DNA of 16,738 bases from JBCCMA01 sp045107005 (GTDB lineage Bacteria > Pseudomonadota > Gammaproteobacteria > Steroidobacterales > JBCCMA01): the NCBI GenBank assembly GCA_045107005.1, contig JBGCFP010000110.1, positions 1-16,738 on the forward strand, read 5' to 3'. A program made the translations under genes and the position numbers. Shown here in pieces: positions 1-7,812 of this stretch. Within the stretch, counting starts at the first letter, position 1. Each line of letters begins with the position of its first letter. The notes under the pieces were generated by a model, which saw only the letters and a program-made list of their open reading frames with translations, did not search any database and was not told where the DNA came from.

Positions 1-146
1 TCGTCGGGTGATATCGCCGGAAGGGTCTGCAGCGTGTACGCCTTCTGGCCTTGATTTGGGCCAACCGCAATGCGGTAGGTAATGGAATGACCCGCCAGCT
101 CATCCATCGCATCGGCCTGTTCGCTGTCCCAATCGAGATACGCGCC
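1..146 (-). pseudogene. Internal fragment of an IS91-family (Y2) transposase, running off the left edge
   Basis: The minus strand reads open from about 146 down to base 1, after a TAA at 147-149. The peptide includes YLDWDSEQ near the start, then GHSITYRIAVGPNQGQKAYT and LQTLP. I recognise GHSITYRIAVGPxxGRK...TLQTLP as a conserved stretch near the C-terminal third of proteobacterial IS91/IS801-type transposases (rolling-circle Y2 enzymes); this is from memory, not a search. The N-terminal and catalytic parts should lie to the right, but that DNA encodes an unrelated plus-strand protein, so this copy is broken. The rest of the C-terminus would lie outside the window. The short length is the main weakness: 48 open codons alone prove nothing, and the call depends on the motif. 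Confidence 0.6.
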
Positions 147-597
147 TTACTTGCACGACGGTAGTGCGCCCACGCTCGCTGAAGCGGTATCGGCCCACGC
201 CACAATCGACGGCGACTTGCTCGGCGACCTGGTGGCCTACCTGCGGCAAATCGGCCAAGAGGAAGACGAAGCACTGGCTGATTCCGACGGCGACGGGGTA
301 AGCGATAGCGCGGACAACTGCCTGCTCATTGCAAACGCGCCACAGCGACACACAAATCAGGATGGCTTCGGCAATGCCTGCGGCGCGGATCTCAACGGCG
401 ATCTGCAAATCAACATCACCGACCTGGGTTTGCTGCGTGCCGCGTTCTTCGCCGTGCCCCCCGACCCAACCTGGAATGCCGACGCCGACTCCAACGGTGA
501 CGGCGTCGTGTCGATCATCGACCTTGGGATTATGCGCAACAGTTTCTTCGGCACGCCTGGGCCCAGCGCCCTGGTGCCGTCGACAGCGGGATTCTAG
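139..597 (+). CDS. 3' part of a secreted cytochrome-like protein with TSP3 repeat and C-terminal dockerin-like pair (5' truncated)
   Basis: Coding sense begins near 139 with YAPYLHDGSAPTLAEAV followed by DLVAYLRQIG. This is the usual C-terminal end of c-type cytochrome or di-haem peroxidase-like domains (APYxHDGSxxTL...DLVAYL). No signal peptide or haem CxxCH motif is present, so the N-terminal bulk is missing; TTG at 151 is only a nominal start. Then come a TSP3-like calcium repeat (DSDGDGVSD...DNC, about 283-381) and two dockerin-like loops, ADLNGDLQINITDLGLLRAAFF and DADSNGDGVVSIIDLGIMRN, ending FFGTPGPS plus a short tail and TAG. Two acidic calcium-ligand positions look lost: D to H in QRHTN and D to G in ACGADLNGD. 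The gene is probably a remnant left by a rearrangement at about 136-146 next to the transposase fragment. Confidence 0.65.
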   Translation, partial: YAPYLHDGSAPTLAEAVSAHATIDGDLLGDLVAYLRQIGQEEDEALADSDGDGVSDSADNCLLIANAPQRHTNQDGFGNACGADLNGDLQINITDLGLLRAAFFAVPPDPTWNADADSNGDGVVSIIDLGIMRNSFFGTPGPSALVPSTAGF

Positions 598-650
598 CGA
601 CGCACCGCAAAGCCTGTTGGACGACCTCGAAGCAACTCGAACTGTCGGCC

Positions 651-683
651 GGCAGGCTTGTGCGACGGTGTGGCTGCCTTTTT
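651..683 (+). terminator. Possible Rho-independent terminator
   Basis: GGCAG (651-655) and CTGCC (674-678) can pair and are followed by TTTTT (679-683), about 55 nt after the stop of the dockerin gene. The stem is short and the loop long. An alternative pairing, AGCCTG (611-616) with CAGGCT (653-658), competes with it, so the call is weak. Confidence 0.3.
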
Positions 684-710
684 CGAGACCGTCCGTCGCG
701 CGTGTTTAAT

Positions 711-723
711 CCCCCCCCCCCCC
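711..723. repeat. Homopolymer of 13 C
   Basis: Thirteen consecutive C, followed by TTTT, lie between two convergent genes, four bases beyond the TAG (728-730) of the minus-strand peptidase-like gene. The tract is outside both reading frames, so length changes would not alter either protein. It is a likely site of slippage or of sequencing error. Confidence 0.9.
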
Positions 724-727
724 TTTT

Positions 728-1792
728 CTAGGGCGTCGAGTCAGGGTCATTCTGTGCGACCCAGTCTCGCCATCTACGGCCCAACTGCTCGGTATCGCGG
801 GGCAGATTCCAATCGCGCCCCTGTTCGGCCAGCCAACGCGCCAGGCTTCCGCCAGCGGACAGATGGGTGGTCAGCGACGAATAGACGCGCGTGCTATTGG
901 TCATCGATATGAGAAAATCCGAGAACACCTGAGCCTGCGCGTAGAAATTCGTCGCGACATCCCCGCCAGACTGGCGCAAAAACTCCTCAGCCTCCTGACC
1001 CGTCAACACAACAGCTCGGCTGACCCCTTGCTCGTCGTCGTTGATCAGACTTGCGAGCAGTCCATCGGTACGCTTCGCGGCCTGTGCCGACGGGTGCTCC
1101 ATGCTGAGAAACTGTTCCAGTGGAATCACATCGGCGTCGCCGAGCGCAAAGAAATGTGCCCGTCGTTGCTCGGTCAGCGTCGCGTTTTCCAGCAAGATGG
1201 CGGCTGTTTCATCAAGCCAATCGGGCGCCCAGCCGCCGTAAGCGTGTCCGGTTTCGCCGACGCCGTTCGGGGGTTGAAAGGCACTCATAAACCAAAGATG
1301 CCCCAGCTCATGGGCCAGTGCCCCAGCCTGGATTTCGTTCGCCCTCGCGTCGGCGTCCTGCCCGTCCACGGTGGCCAGAGCCTGAGCGAGTGCCGCTTCC
1401 TGCAGGGCTTTGGGTAGAGTTTTAGTTTGCTCCAAAACCTGTTGCCGTACGCTTTGCTCCTGCAGCCTGGCCCTGTCTGCGGCCGTAATCCACGGCAGCG
1501 TCACCGGATATCCAGCGGCCTCGAGCTCGTTGTTTTGCTCGGCGCTAGTAGAACCGCCCAGGACCACCGCCGTGTTGGCCGGGCGCTCGCCGAACGCTTG
1601 CTCGAAACGTCGGGCGGCCGCAGTGGCGACGTCAAGTAGGGCGGCGCTGTTGTCGGCCGCGCCAACGATCGCGATGGAGGCGCTGCCATTACAGCGAACG
1701 CCTGACGACTGACACGCTAGCGACGGCTCAGGAGTCACGGCAGTACAAGCGCAAAGACACAGAAAGACCAAACTCAGCGACAAACAGTTCAT
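728..1792 (-). CDS. Putative lipoprotein zinc metallopeptidase (HExxH, gluzincin-like)
   Basis: I chose the ATG at 1792 because GGAG sits 10 nt upstream and the product then begins MNCLSLSLVFLCLCAC, a short lipoprotein signal with Cys in the LCAC lipobox. A longer in-frame start at 1834 would add 14 residues and spoil the signal. With numbering from 1834, a classic zinc site is visible: HELGH at residues 175-179, then DWLDE at 205-209, whose Glu could be the third ligand. This HExxH plus downstream E pattern is typical of gluzincin peptidases. The rest is mostly alpha-helical and I do not recognise the family. The substrate is unknown; the likely place is the periplasmic face of a membrane. 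It ends in TAG at 728-730 and converges with the dockerin remnant. Alternatively it could be an inactive peptidase fold. Confidence 0.8.
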   Translation of the reverse strand: MNCLSLSLVFLCLCACTAVTPEPSLACQSSGVRCNGSASIAIVGAADNSAALLDVATAAARRFEQAFGERPANTAVVLGGSTSAEQNNELEAAGYPVTLPWITAADRARLQEQSVRQQVLEQTKTLPKALQEAALAQALATVDGQDADARANEIQAGALAHELGHLWFMSAFQPPNGVGETGHAYGGWAPDWLDETAAILLENATLTEQRRAHFFALGDADVIPLEQFLSMEHPSAQAAKRTDGLLASLINDDEQGVSRAVVLTGQEAEEFLRQSGGDVATNFYAQAQVFSDFLISMTNSTRVYSSLTTHLSAGGSLARWLAEQGRDWNLPRDTEQLGRRWRDWVAQNDPDSTP

Positions 1793-1913
1793 TGACCAAG
1801 CGCTCCAAGCAAAGTGACAGACGTCTACCTCCATGGATGCGCCAGCGCCCCGAAACGTCGCAAGTCCGTGGCCGCGGTAACTTGCCCGTTACGATGATCC
1901 AGTGACTACCACG

Positions 1914-3038
1914 CTACAAACCCGGCTCGTCCTCGTTTTCGCAGGCCGGGCATTCCCAGGTATTCATCACTATGTTCATCAACGACGAACTGCCGAGCGT
2001 CGTGCTGTTATAGCCGGTCACCTGGAACCTCGACAGCCGGCCATCGTTGGTGCGCACGCACAGCCAATTGTCGAGATCGACATCGTCAAAGTTTACGGGT
2101 GTGAAATCCATTTCGACGGCCAGGCAGTCCAGGTAGCTCGGTCGAGTCGCACCGATCAGCGCAATATTCGCCCCGTTGGTGGGCGTGAATTGGCCTTCGT
2201 CGGATGTCATGCGCTGATAGAAAATGTCCATCTCCGGTTGGCCAGGCATGACCGATTGCTCGCCGGTATCGAAGTCGTATTGGCGCGTGCCTGACCAGGT
2301 GAGGGACGCATTGACGACAACGGGAAAAGAACACAAATCTTGCTGCCCGCTGGGACCGGGTGGCAAAAAGAAAGCCGCACGCAGCAAGCCCAGATCTACC
2401 ACATTAACCGTCCCGTCGCCGTTGAGATCGGCATCGGCGTCGGTGGAGAAAAAGCGCGAACGGAAAATACCCAGGTCAACGACATTAATCGAACAGTCGT
2501 TGTTCAGATCGGCGTCGCACACGTTCCCGTAGCCGTCGCCATCGCTGTCCAATTGATCAGCGTTGGCCACGTTGCTGCAGTTGTCGACCGGAGCGTCCAC
2601 ACCGTCATTGTCGTCGTCATCGATGGTGACCGTGAAAGCATACGTTTCCCCGGAGCCGAAAGTACCCGGCGAATCATAGATCACGTTGCCGTTGACACTG
2701 ATCGAGTAGCCACCCTCGCCTTCGTTGCAACACAAACCGTCGCCGTAGCTGTCAGCAATCGAAAACTCATACTCGCCGACCGCCAAATCCCAAACAAATT
2801 CGAGCGTTTGACTCTGCAAGTCGGCGTCGGAAAAGTTGCCCCAGCCATCACCGACGGGGGACCCTTCGGTCGCACTGGCCGCTGCGTCGAACGGGATAGA
2901 GATATCGTTCTGCGCGATTTGAAAGCTGATATCGGCGGGATAGTCGTCAAATCTCAGTTCCAGCGCGACGGTTTCAGCGTTAGCGCTCACAGTGGCGACA
3001 GCCAACAGTGTCAGAAGAGCAATATTTTTGTTTTTCAT
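1914..3038 (-). CDS. Secreted protein with DSYGDG-type domain, TSP3 repeat and internal dockerin-like pair
   Basis: The product is 374 residues. Residues 1-21 form a Sec signal peptide (MKNKNIALLTLLAVATVSANA, predicted cleavage after ANA). About 22-139 is a beta-rich domain with the signature DSYGDGLCC at 96-104, a motif I know from many secreted marine bacterial proteins; its function is not established. Residues 140-174 are a TSP3 calcium repeat (DDDNDGVDAPVDNC, DSDGDGYGNVC). Residues 176-229 hold two dockerin-like loops (DLNNDCSINVVDLGIFRSRFF and DADLNGDGTVNVVDLGLLR) ending in LPPGPSG. About 236-374 is an unrecognised C-terminal domain with Cys at 236, 305, 327 and a CPAC at 363-366. No enzyme motif is seen. 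Presumably it is extracellular and calcium-stabilised. GGGA lies about 8-11 nt before the ATG. Confidence 0.85.
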   Translation of the reverse strand: MKNKNIALLTLLAVATVSANAETVALELRFDDYPADISFQIAQNDISIPFDAAASATEGSPVGDGWGNFSDADLQSQTLEFVWDLAVGEYEFSIADSYGDGLCCNEGEGGYSISVNGNVIYDSPGTFGSGETYAFTVTIDDDDNDGVDAPVDNCSNVANADQLDSDGDGYGNVCDADLNNDCSINVVDLGIFRSRFFSTDADADLNGDGTVNVVDLGLLRAAFFLPPGPSGQQDLCSFPVVVNASLTWSGTRQYDFDTGEQSVMPGQPEMDIFYQRMTSDEGQFTPTNGANIALIGATRPSYLDCLAVEMDFTPVNFDDVDLDNWLCVRTNDGRLSRFQVTGYNSTTLGSSSLMNIVMNTWECPACENEDEPGL

Positions 3039-3051
3039 CGTGTTTCCCGTG

Positions 3052-3104
3052 GTCGCAATGCGACAAATCCTCGTTTAAAGCGGCAATGCGCGTTGCCGTT
3101 CCAA
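3052..3104 (-). promoter_or_regulatory. Candidate promoter and operator upstream of the DSYGDG/dockerin gene
   Basis: Two palindromes share the core GCAATGCG. GTCGCA-A-TGCGAC lies at 3052-3064, and CGGCAA-TGCGCG-TTGCCG at 3081-3098; their centres are about 31 nt apart, roughly three helical turns. On the minus strand a TTGGAA (3104-3099) and a TTTAAA (3079-3074) flank the second palindrome with a 19-nt spacer that it fills exactly. That is the geometry of MerR-type promoters, but no MerR gene is in the window. The hexamers are only partial matches to sigma-70 consensus, so this is tentative. Confidence 0.3.
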
Positions 3105-3194
3105 AAGGTAATGCCACAAAATCGACCGGACACCCCCATCCCGGTGACCGCGAATCTGGCGACCCAATCCGCATTTTGCTGGAGACCGCCGCGG

Positions 3195-3252
3195 GTGGTC
3201 GATTGACCACAGTCTTGTAATGAATTGGGCGACGCTGCGACTGGCATAAACT
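3195..3252 (+). promoter_or_regulatory. Candidate promoter with operator-like inverted repeat upstream of the RND operon
   Basis: An exact inverted repeat, GTGGTC-GATT-GACCAC, occupies 3195-3210. Just downstream are TTGGGC (3225-3230) and TAAACT (3247-3252), spaced 16 nt, a weak sigma-70-like pair 87 nt before the adaptor ATG. RND operons are often controlled by a repressor binding such a site, but no regulator gene is adjacent here. The assignment is by inspection only. Confidence 0.3.
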
Positions 3253-3339
3253 GTTACCAGCTTTTTTAAACCTTCCCTCGCATCCGGCGTCAAATACGCT
3301 CAGACTATTGTCATCAACCCTCTTGATCCGGTCTTGTCT

Positions 3340-4509
3340 ATGTCTTTCAGCTACAAACGAATTCTTTTGATACTGCTGATACTCGTAATTTCGGGCGGCG
3401 GCTCGAAGTATATGTTTTCGCAGAAGAAACCGCCGGAATCCAAGCCCATTGTCGACGTGGCACCACTGGTTGAGGTACTGCAGCTGCAGCCGTCCCGCGT
3501 CCAGTTTCAAGTGGAAAGCCAAGGCACAGTGCAACCGGCCGTGACCACGACGCTCAATGCCGAAGTCGCTGGCCCGATCATTAGCGTGTCGTCCGCGTTT
3601 GTTGCTGGCGGCGTCTTCGCGGCCAATGAAACGCTTTTGCAGATTGACCCGACGGTTTATCAAGCGGCCGTGCGCCAGACCGAGGCGGTGTTGAATCAGC
3701 GCCAAATCGAATACGACGGTGCCAAACAACTGGGCGCAAAGAATTACCGCAGCAAGATCGATCTGGCGGCGGCTGAAGCGGCGCTGGAAGTGGCCAGAGC
3801 AGATGTTACGCGGTCCCGTCGGGATCTCGATAAAACTCGCGTTCGTCTTCCATATGCAGGCATCGTCCGCGAAAAAAGCGTTGATGTCGGCCAATTTGTC
3901 GGCGTCGGAGCAGCGCTCGGCACCGCGTTTGGCACGGATATACTGGAAGTGCGCCTGCCGCTGAGCCAAAGCGACCAGCGTTTCCTGAATCTGCCCCAGG
4001 CCAGCGAAACCGACAACACAGCGGCCAACGTCGCGGTGACGCTGAGCGGCAAGTACCGCGGACGCGACACCACATGGCCAGCGACCATCGTGCGGACCGA
4101 AGGCATCATTGATCAAACCAATCGAGTCACCTACGCGGTGGCTCAGATCCTCGATCCCTATCGCCGTCGCCAGGACTCACCGCTTTTGGCTCCGCTGCCG
4201 GTTGGCACCTTTGCCAGCGCGCAAATCGACGGACTGTATGTTGACGACGTACTTGAGGTTCCGCGTTCCGCCGTGCGCGGCAATGGACAGCTGTTGTTCA
4301 TCGATAATGAAAACCAGCTGCGGATTCGCCAGGTGGATGTGATCAATAGCAACGCCAGTGTTGCCTACGTGGCGGCCAACTCGGTCGCCGAGCGACGCCT
4401 GGTGGTGACGACAATTGAAGCGCCCGTGAACGGCCAACAGGTGCGCGTCGAAGGCGAAGAACCCCCACTGACCACGCGCAGCGGCGACGCAACGGCTGCG
4501 AGCGAGTAA
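3340..4509 (+). CDS. RND efflux periplasmic adaptor subunit (HlyD/AcrA family membrane fusion protein)
   Basis: The gene starts at ATG 3340; a TTG six bases upstream is in frame but less likely, and neither has a clear ribosome site. The 389-residue product has an N-terminal hydrophobic segment (RILLILLILVISGGGSK) that acts as a membrane anchor or signal. A barrel/lipoyl half follows (VESQGTVQPAVTTTLNAEVAG), then a short coiled-coil hairpin (AVRQTEAVLNQRQIEYDGA ... DLAAAEAALEVARADVTRSR), the lipoyl return strand (LDKTRVRLPYAGIVREKSVD) with VGQFVGVG, and a beta-barrel with membrane-proximal domain ending in a Ser/Thr/Ala-rich tail. The family bridges an inner-membrane RND pump to an outer-membrane TolC-like channel. 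The permease begins 16 nt downstream. No TolC gene is in the window, so an unlinked channel is presumably shared. Confidence 0.92.
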   Translation: MSFSYKRILLILLILVISGGGSKYMFSQKKPPESKPIVDVAPLVEVLQLQPSRVQFQVESQGTVQPAVTTTLNAEVAGPIISVSSAFVAGGVFAANETLLQIDPTVYQAAVRQTEAVLNQRQIEYDGAKQLGAKNYRSKIDLAAAEAALEVARADVTRSRRDLDKTRVRLPYAGIVREKSVDVGQFVGVGAALGTAFGTDILEVRLPLSQSDQRFLNLPQASETDNTAANVAVTLSGKYRGRDTTWPATIVRTEGIIDQTNRVTYAVAQILDPYRRRQDSPLLAPLPVGTFASAQIDGLYVDDVLEVPRSAVRGNGQLLFIDNENQLRIRQVDVINSNASVAYVAANSVAERRLVVTTIEAPVNGQQVRVEGEEPPLTTRSGDATAASE

Positions 4510-4525
4510 CCAAGAGGCAGACACT

Positions 4526-7500
4526 ATGTCTTCGCGCATGACCACAAACGAAACCGGCCTGATCGCCTGGTTCGCGAGCAACCCCGTTGCGGCCAATTTG
4601 TTGATGGCGATGATCCTTGTCGCAGGCATCGTTTCGAGCTTCAGCATTCGCAAACAAACCACGCCCGACTTCGAGCTCAACTCTATTTCCATTCGCGTGC
4701 CTTACCTTGGCGCGGCGCCTCAGGAAGTGGAAGAAGGGGTTGTGCTGAAAGTCGAAGACGCCGTGCAGGACATCGTGGGTATCACCGAGATTAGCTCCGA
4801 AGCCGCAGAAGGCAGCGGCACGGTGTCGCTCAAGATCAGCATGGACGTGGACATCAACCAGGTTCTCAGCGAAGTGAAGACCAAGGTTGACGCGATTTCG
4901 ACGTTTCCGGCGCTGGCTGAGAAACCCGTTATCTACAAACAGGAGATTCCGATTCCCGTTCTGTTCGTCGCGCTTTACGGCGATCTGGATGTATTCACCC
5001 GCAAGGCCCAGGCGCAGAAACTTCGCGACGACTTGATGACCTTACCCGAGGTCAATCAGGTTGAAATTCTGGGCGACCGCGATTACGAGATCAGCATTCA
5101 GGTATCGGAACGCACGCTGCGTGAATACGGCCTGACCATGAGTGATATCTCGCAGGCGATTCAGGTCGCCGCGATGGATTTGCCCGGCGGTACGATCAAC
5201 TCGGAAGCGGGCGACATTTTGTTGCGTACCAAGGGACAGGTTTATCGCGGCATCGATTTCGCAGATCTGGTGTTGCGTAATTTTGCCGACGGCACGCGTC
5301 TGACACTGGGCGACATTGCGACCATTGATGACGGCTTCGTCGAGACCAGCGGCTACGGCCGCTTCAACGGCCGCGAAACCGCGACGCTGCGCATCCTGAC
5401 CGGCGGCCAGCAAAACGAACTGGCCACCGCGAAGGTCGTTAAGGATTTCATTCGCGAGCGCAGCGAAGCCATGCCCGAGGGCATCACCGTCGACGTCTGG
5501 GTCGATCGTGCTCACTATCTGCGCGACCGTCTCGACATGATGCTCAAGAACATGTTCCAGGGCGCGATACTGGTGTTTCTCGTACTGAGCCTGTTCCTGC
5601 GCCTCAAAGTCGCCTTCTGGGTCATTGTCGGCATCCCGGTTACGTTTTTTGGCGCGCTCGCGTTCATGCCGGTGGGTCCTTTCCCGGTCACCGTCAACGT
5701 CATTAGTTTGTTCGCGTTTATTCTGGTGCTTGGCATCGTTGTCGATGACGCCATCATTATCGGCGAGAGCGTTTACACCAAGATTCGCGCCGACGGTCAC
5801 ACGTTGACCAACGTGATTCAAGGCACGCACAAAGTGGCCACTGCAGCGACTTTCGGCGTACTGACCACCATCGCTGCGTTCGCGCCGATGCTTTTCATCG
5901 GCGGAATGTTCGCACCGTTTTTTGAAGCGCTGGCGATGGTCGTCACACTGAGCCTGTTATTTTCGCTGGTCGAATCCAAACTGATCCTGCCGGCCCACCT
6001 GGCGCACGCCAACATTCCGCCGGTGGACGAGAAAGCGATTTTCACACCCTATCGCGAAACCCCCGTTCGGCTGTGGATCCCGCGCGCGTTTCAACGCTTC
6101 CAGAGGCGTTTTCAGCACGGTTTGCAGCGGGTCATTCATAACGTCTATCGACCCCTTCTGGTGCGTGCCGTTGAAGCGCGTGGGGTCACCATCACCGTGT
6201 TTGTCGGCTTCCTTATTCTGACGGTTGGTCTGCTTGGCGGCGGCTACACACGCGTCGTGCTCTTCCCGGAAGTGCCGGGCGATTACGTATCCATGAATCT
6301 GGCGATGCAAAACGGTTCGTCGCCGGCATTACGCAACGAAGCCCTGGAGCGCATCGAGGCCAGCCTGTTTGACGTCGTCGACGAATACGATCGCGCGCAC
6401 CCGGAATCCATCCGCCCTATCAAACACGCGGCAACCTTCACCAATGGCGACACCAGTGGCACCATGGTCGTCGAGCTGCCGATCGATGAGAATCGTCCGC
6501 TGGATAACAAGGAAGTGACACAAATGTGGCGCAACGCGTTGCCCGACATTGCCGGCGTGCGCGAGCTGACGTTCAGCGACGCGGACAACCTCGGTGGTGG
6601 CGCCCCCATTAGTTTTGCGCTGTCCGGCAACAACTACGAAGACCTGATTGCGGCCGCTGAGGATCTGGAGAAAAAACTCGCCGAGTACACCGGCCTGTAT
6701 GACATTCGCAGCTCCACCAACGAAGGCGGCGAAGAGATTAGCCTGAAGATCAAACCCGAAGCCCAGAGCCTGGGTATCACGCTCCAGTCGTTGGGCCGCC
6801 AGGTGCGCCAGGCTTTTTACGGCGAGGAAGCGCAGCGCATTCAGCGCGGCAAGGATGAGCTTAAAGTCATGGTGCGCTACCCGCCAGAAGAACGACGCAG
6901 CGTGGCCGACCTGACGAATATGCGGATTCGCACGCCCAGCGGAGCCGAAGTGCCGTTCGATTCGGTCGCCGACATTCAGTTCGGCCAAGCTTACTCAAGC
7001 ATCGACCGGTTGAATCGCAAGCGCACGGTGACCGTGTCGTCGAACCTCGATCAACTCAAAGCCGAGCCGGGCAAGATTGTCGCGGACATCAGTGAAACCT
7101 ATGCGCCTGAACTCGAAGCGCGTTACCCAACAGTGAGCGTCGGGCTGCAGGGCTCGAGTCAGGAAGAACAGGATCTGCTGCGCAACATGGCGCTGGCGAG
7201 TCTGGCTGCGTTGTTCCTGATTTACGCGCTCATTGCCATCCCGCTCAAATCCTACAGCCAGCCAATCATCATCATGTCGGTGATTCCGTTTGGCCTGATC
7301 GGCGCTGTCATCGGCCACATTGTTACCGGCAACGCGATCAGCATGTTCTCGATGTTCGGCCTGATCGCGCTGGCTGGCGTTGTCGTCAACGATAGCCTGA
7401 TCATGGTCGACTTCATTAACTCAGCCAGACGCTCGGGCGCGACACTGATGGACGCCGTCGTCGATTCAGGCACCGCGCGCTTTCGAGCGATTATTCTCAC

Positions 7501-7795
7501 GTCGCTCACTACGGCGTTCGGGCTGATGCCGATGATATTCGAAACCAGCGTGCAGGCGCAGTTCGTGATCCCGATGGCCATCTCGCTCAGCTTTGGCATT
7601 CTGTTTGCCACAGTAATCACGCTGTTTCTGATTCCTGCGCTGTACATGTGGCAGATTGATGTTGGCCAGTTTCTGCGGCGCATTAAGTATCTGCTGCTGG
7701 GCCAGCGCGAGAAATACGCGGCACTGGACAAGGGTGACACTACCGTTGCGCTGGACGCCGAGGTCGACGGCATCGATGGTCTTGGCGACCTTTGA
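4526..7795 (+). CDS. RND multidrug efflux permease (AcrB/HAE-type, proton-driven)
   Basis: AAGAGG eight bases before ATG 4526 sets the start and gives 1089 residues, close to the family norm. The N-terminus has the first membrane helix (NLLMAMILVAGIVSSFSI) after the typical GLIAWFASNPVAANL. Two large periplasmic loops alternate with membrane clusters, 12 helices in all. In helix 4 the proton-relay acids are D407 and D408 (GIVVDDAIIIGE), as in AcrB. In helix 10 the site of AcrB Lys940 is Asn955, followed by Asp956 (VVVNDSLIMVDF); I believe this ND variant is common in a subgroup of marine RND pumps, so it need not mean loss of function. The substrate cannot be read from the sequence. It is cotranscribed with the upstream adaptor and probably with the argD-like gene 17 nt downstream. 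Confidence 0.95.
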   Translation: MSSRMTTNETGLIAWFASNPVAANLLMAMILVAGIVSSFSIRKQTTPDFELNSISIRVPYLGAAPQEVEEGVVLKVEDAVQDIVGITEISSEAAEGSGTVSLKISMDVDINQVLSEVKTKVDAISTFPALAEKPVIYKQEIPIPVLFVALYGDLDVFTRKAQAQKLRDDLMTLPEVNQVEILGDRDYEISIQVSERTLREYGLTMSDISQAIQVAAMDLPGGTINSEAGDILLRTKGQVYRGIDFADLVLRNFADGTRLTLGDIATIDDGFVETSGYGRFNGRETATLRILTGGQQNELATAKVVKDFIRERSEAMPEGITVDVWVDRAHYLRDRLDMMLKNMFQGAILVFLVLSLFLRLKVAFWVIVGIPVTFFGALAFMPVGPFPVTVNVISLFAFILVLGIVVDDAIIIGESVYTKIRADGHTLTNVIQGTHKVATAATFGVLTTIAAFAPMLFIGGMFAPFFEALAMVVTLSLLFSLVESKLILPAHLAHANIPPVDEKAIFTPYRETPVRLWIPRAFQRFQRRFQHGLQRVIHNVYRPLLVRAVEARGVTITVFVGFLILTVGLLGGGYTRVVLFPEVPGDYVSMNLAMQNGSSPALRNEALERIEASLFDVVDEYDRAHPESIRPIKHAATFTNGDTSGTMVVELPIDENRPLDNKEVTQMWRNALPDIAGVRELTFSDADNLGGGAPISFALSGNNYEDLIAAAEDLEKKLAEYTGLYDIRSSTNEGGEEISLKIKPEAQSLGITLQSLGRQVRQAFYGEEAQRIQRGKDELKVMVRYPPEERRSVADLTNMRIRTPSGAEVPFDSVADIQFGQAYSSIDRLNRKRTVTVSSNLDQLKAEPGKIVADISETYAPELEARYPTVSVGLQGSSQEEQDLLRNMALASLAALFLIYALIAIPLKSYSQPIIIMSVIPFGLIGAVIGHIVTGNAISMFSMFGLIALAGVVVNDSLIMVDFINSARRSGATLMDAVVDSGTARFRAIILTSLTTAFGLMPMIFETSVQAQFVIPMAISLSFGILFATVITLFLIPALYMWQIDVGQFLRRIKYLLLGQREKYAALDKGDTTVALDAEVDGIDGLGDL

Positions 7796-7812
7796 AATAG
7801 TAAACTGCGAGC

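Noticed and set aside
139..597. Cellulosome component based on dockerin-like loops
   Set aside because: No cohesin, scaffoldin or glycoside hydrolase is present, and in this bacterial group such loops occur in many unrelated secreted proteins.
711..723. Phase-variable frameshift tract for the peptidase-like gene
   Set aside because: The tract lies past the stop codon, so changes in its length cannot shift that reading frame.
2340..3206. Plus-strand open frame of 288 codons opposite the DSYGDG/dockerin gene
   Set aside because: The minus-strand gene has a signal peptide and several known motifs; this one has none and is a mirror of Asp-rich codons.
2980..4116. Minus-strand open frame of 378 codons across the control region and the adaptor gene
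   Set aside because: It overlaps the strongly supported adaptor on the opposite strand, has no ribosome site or domain, and runs through the intergenic promoter region.
5042..5830. Long minus-strand open frame (262 codons) opposite the RND permease
   Set aside because: It is the antisense shadow of a clearly real gene, its composition is unnatural (His, Arg, Asn, Gln rich) and it has no recognisable domain.
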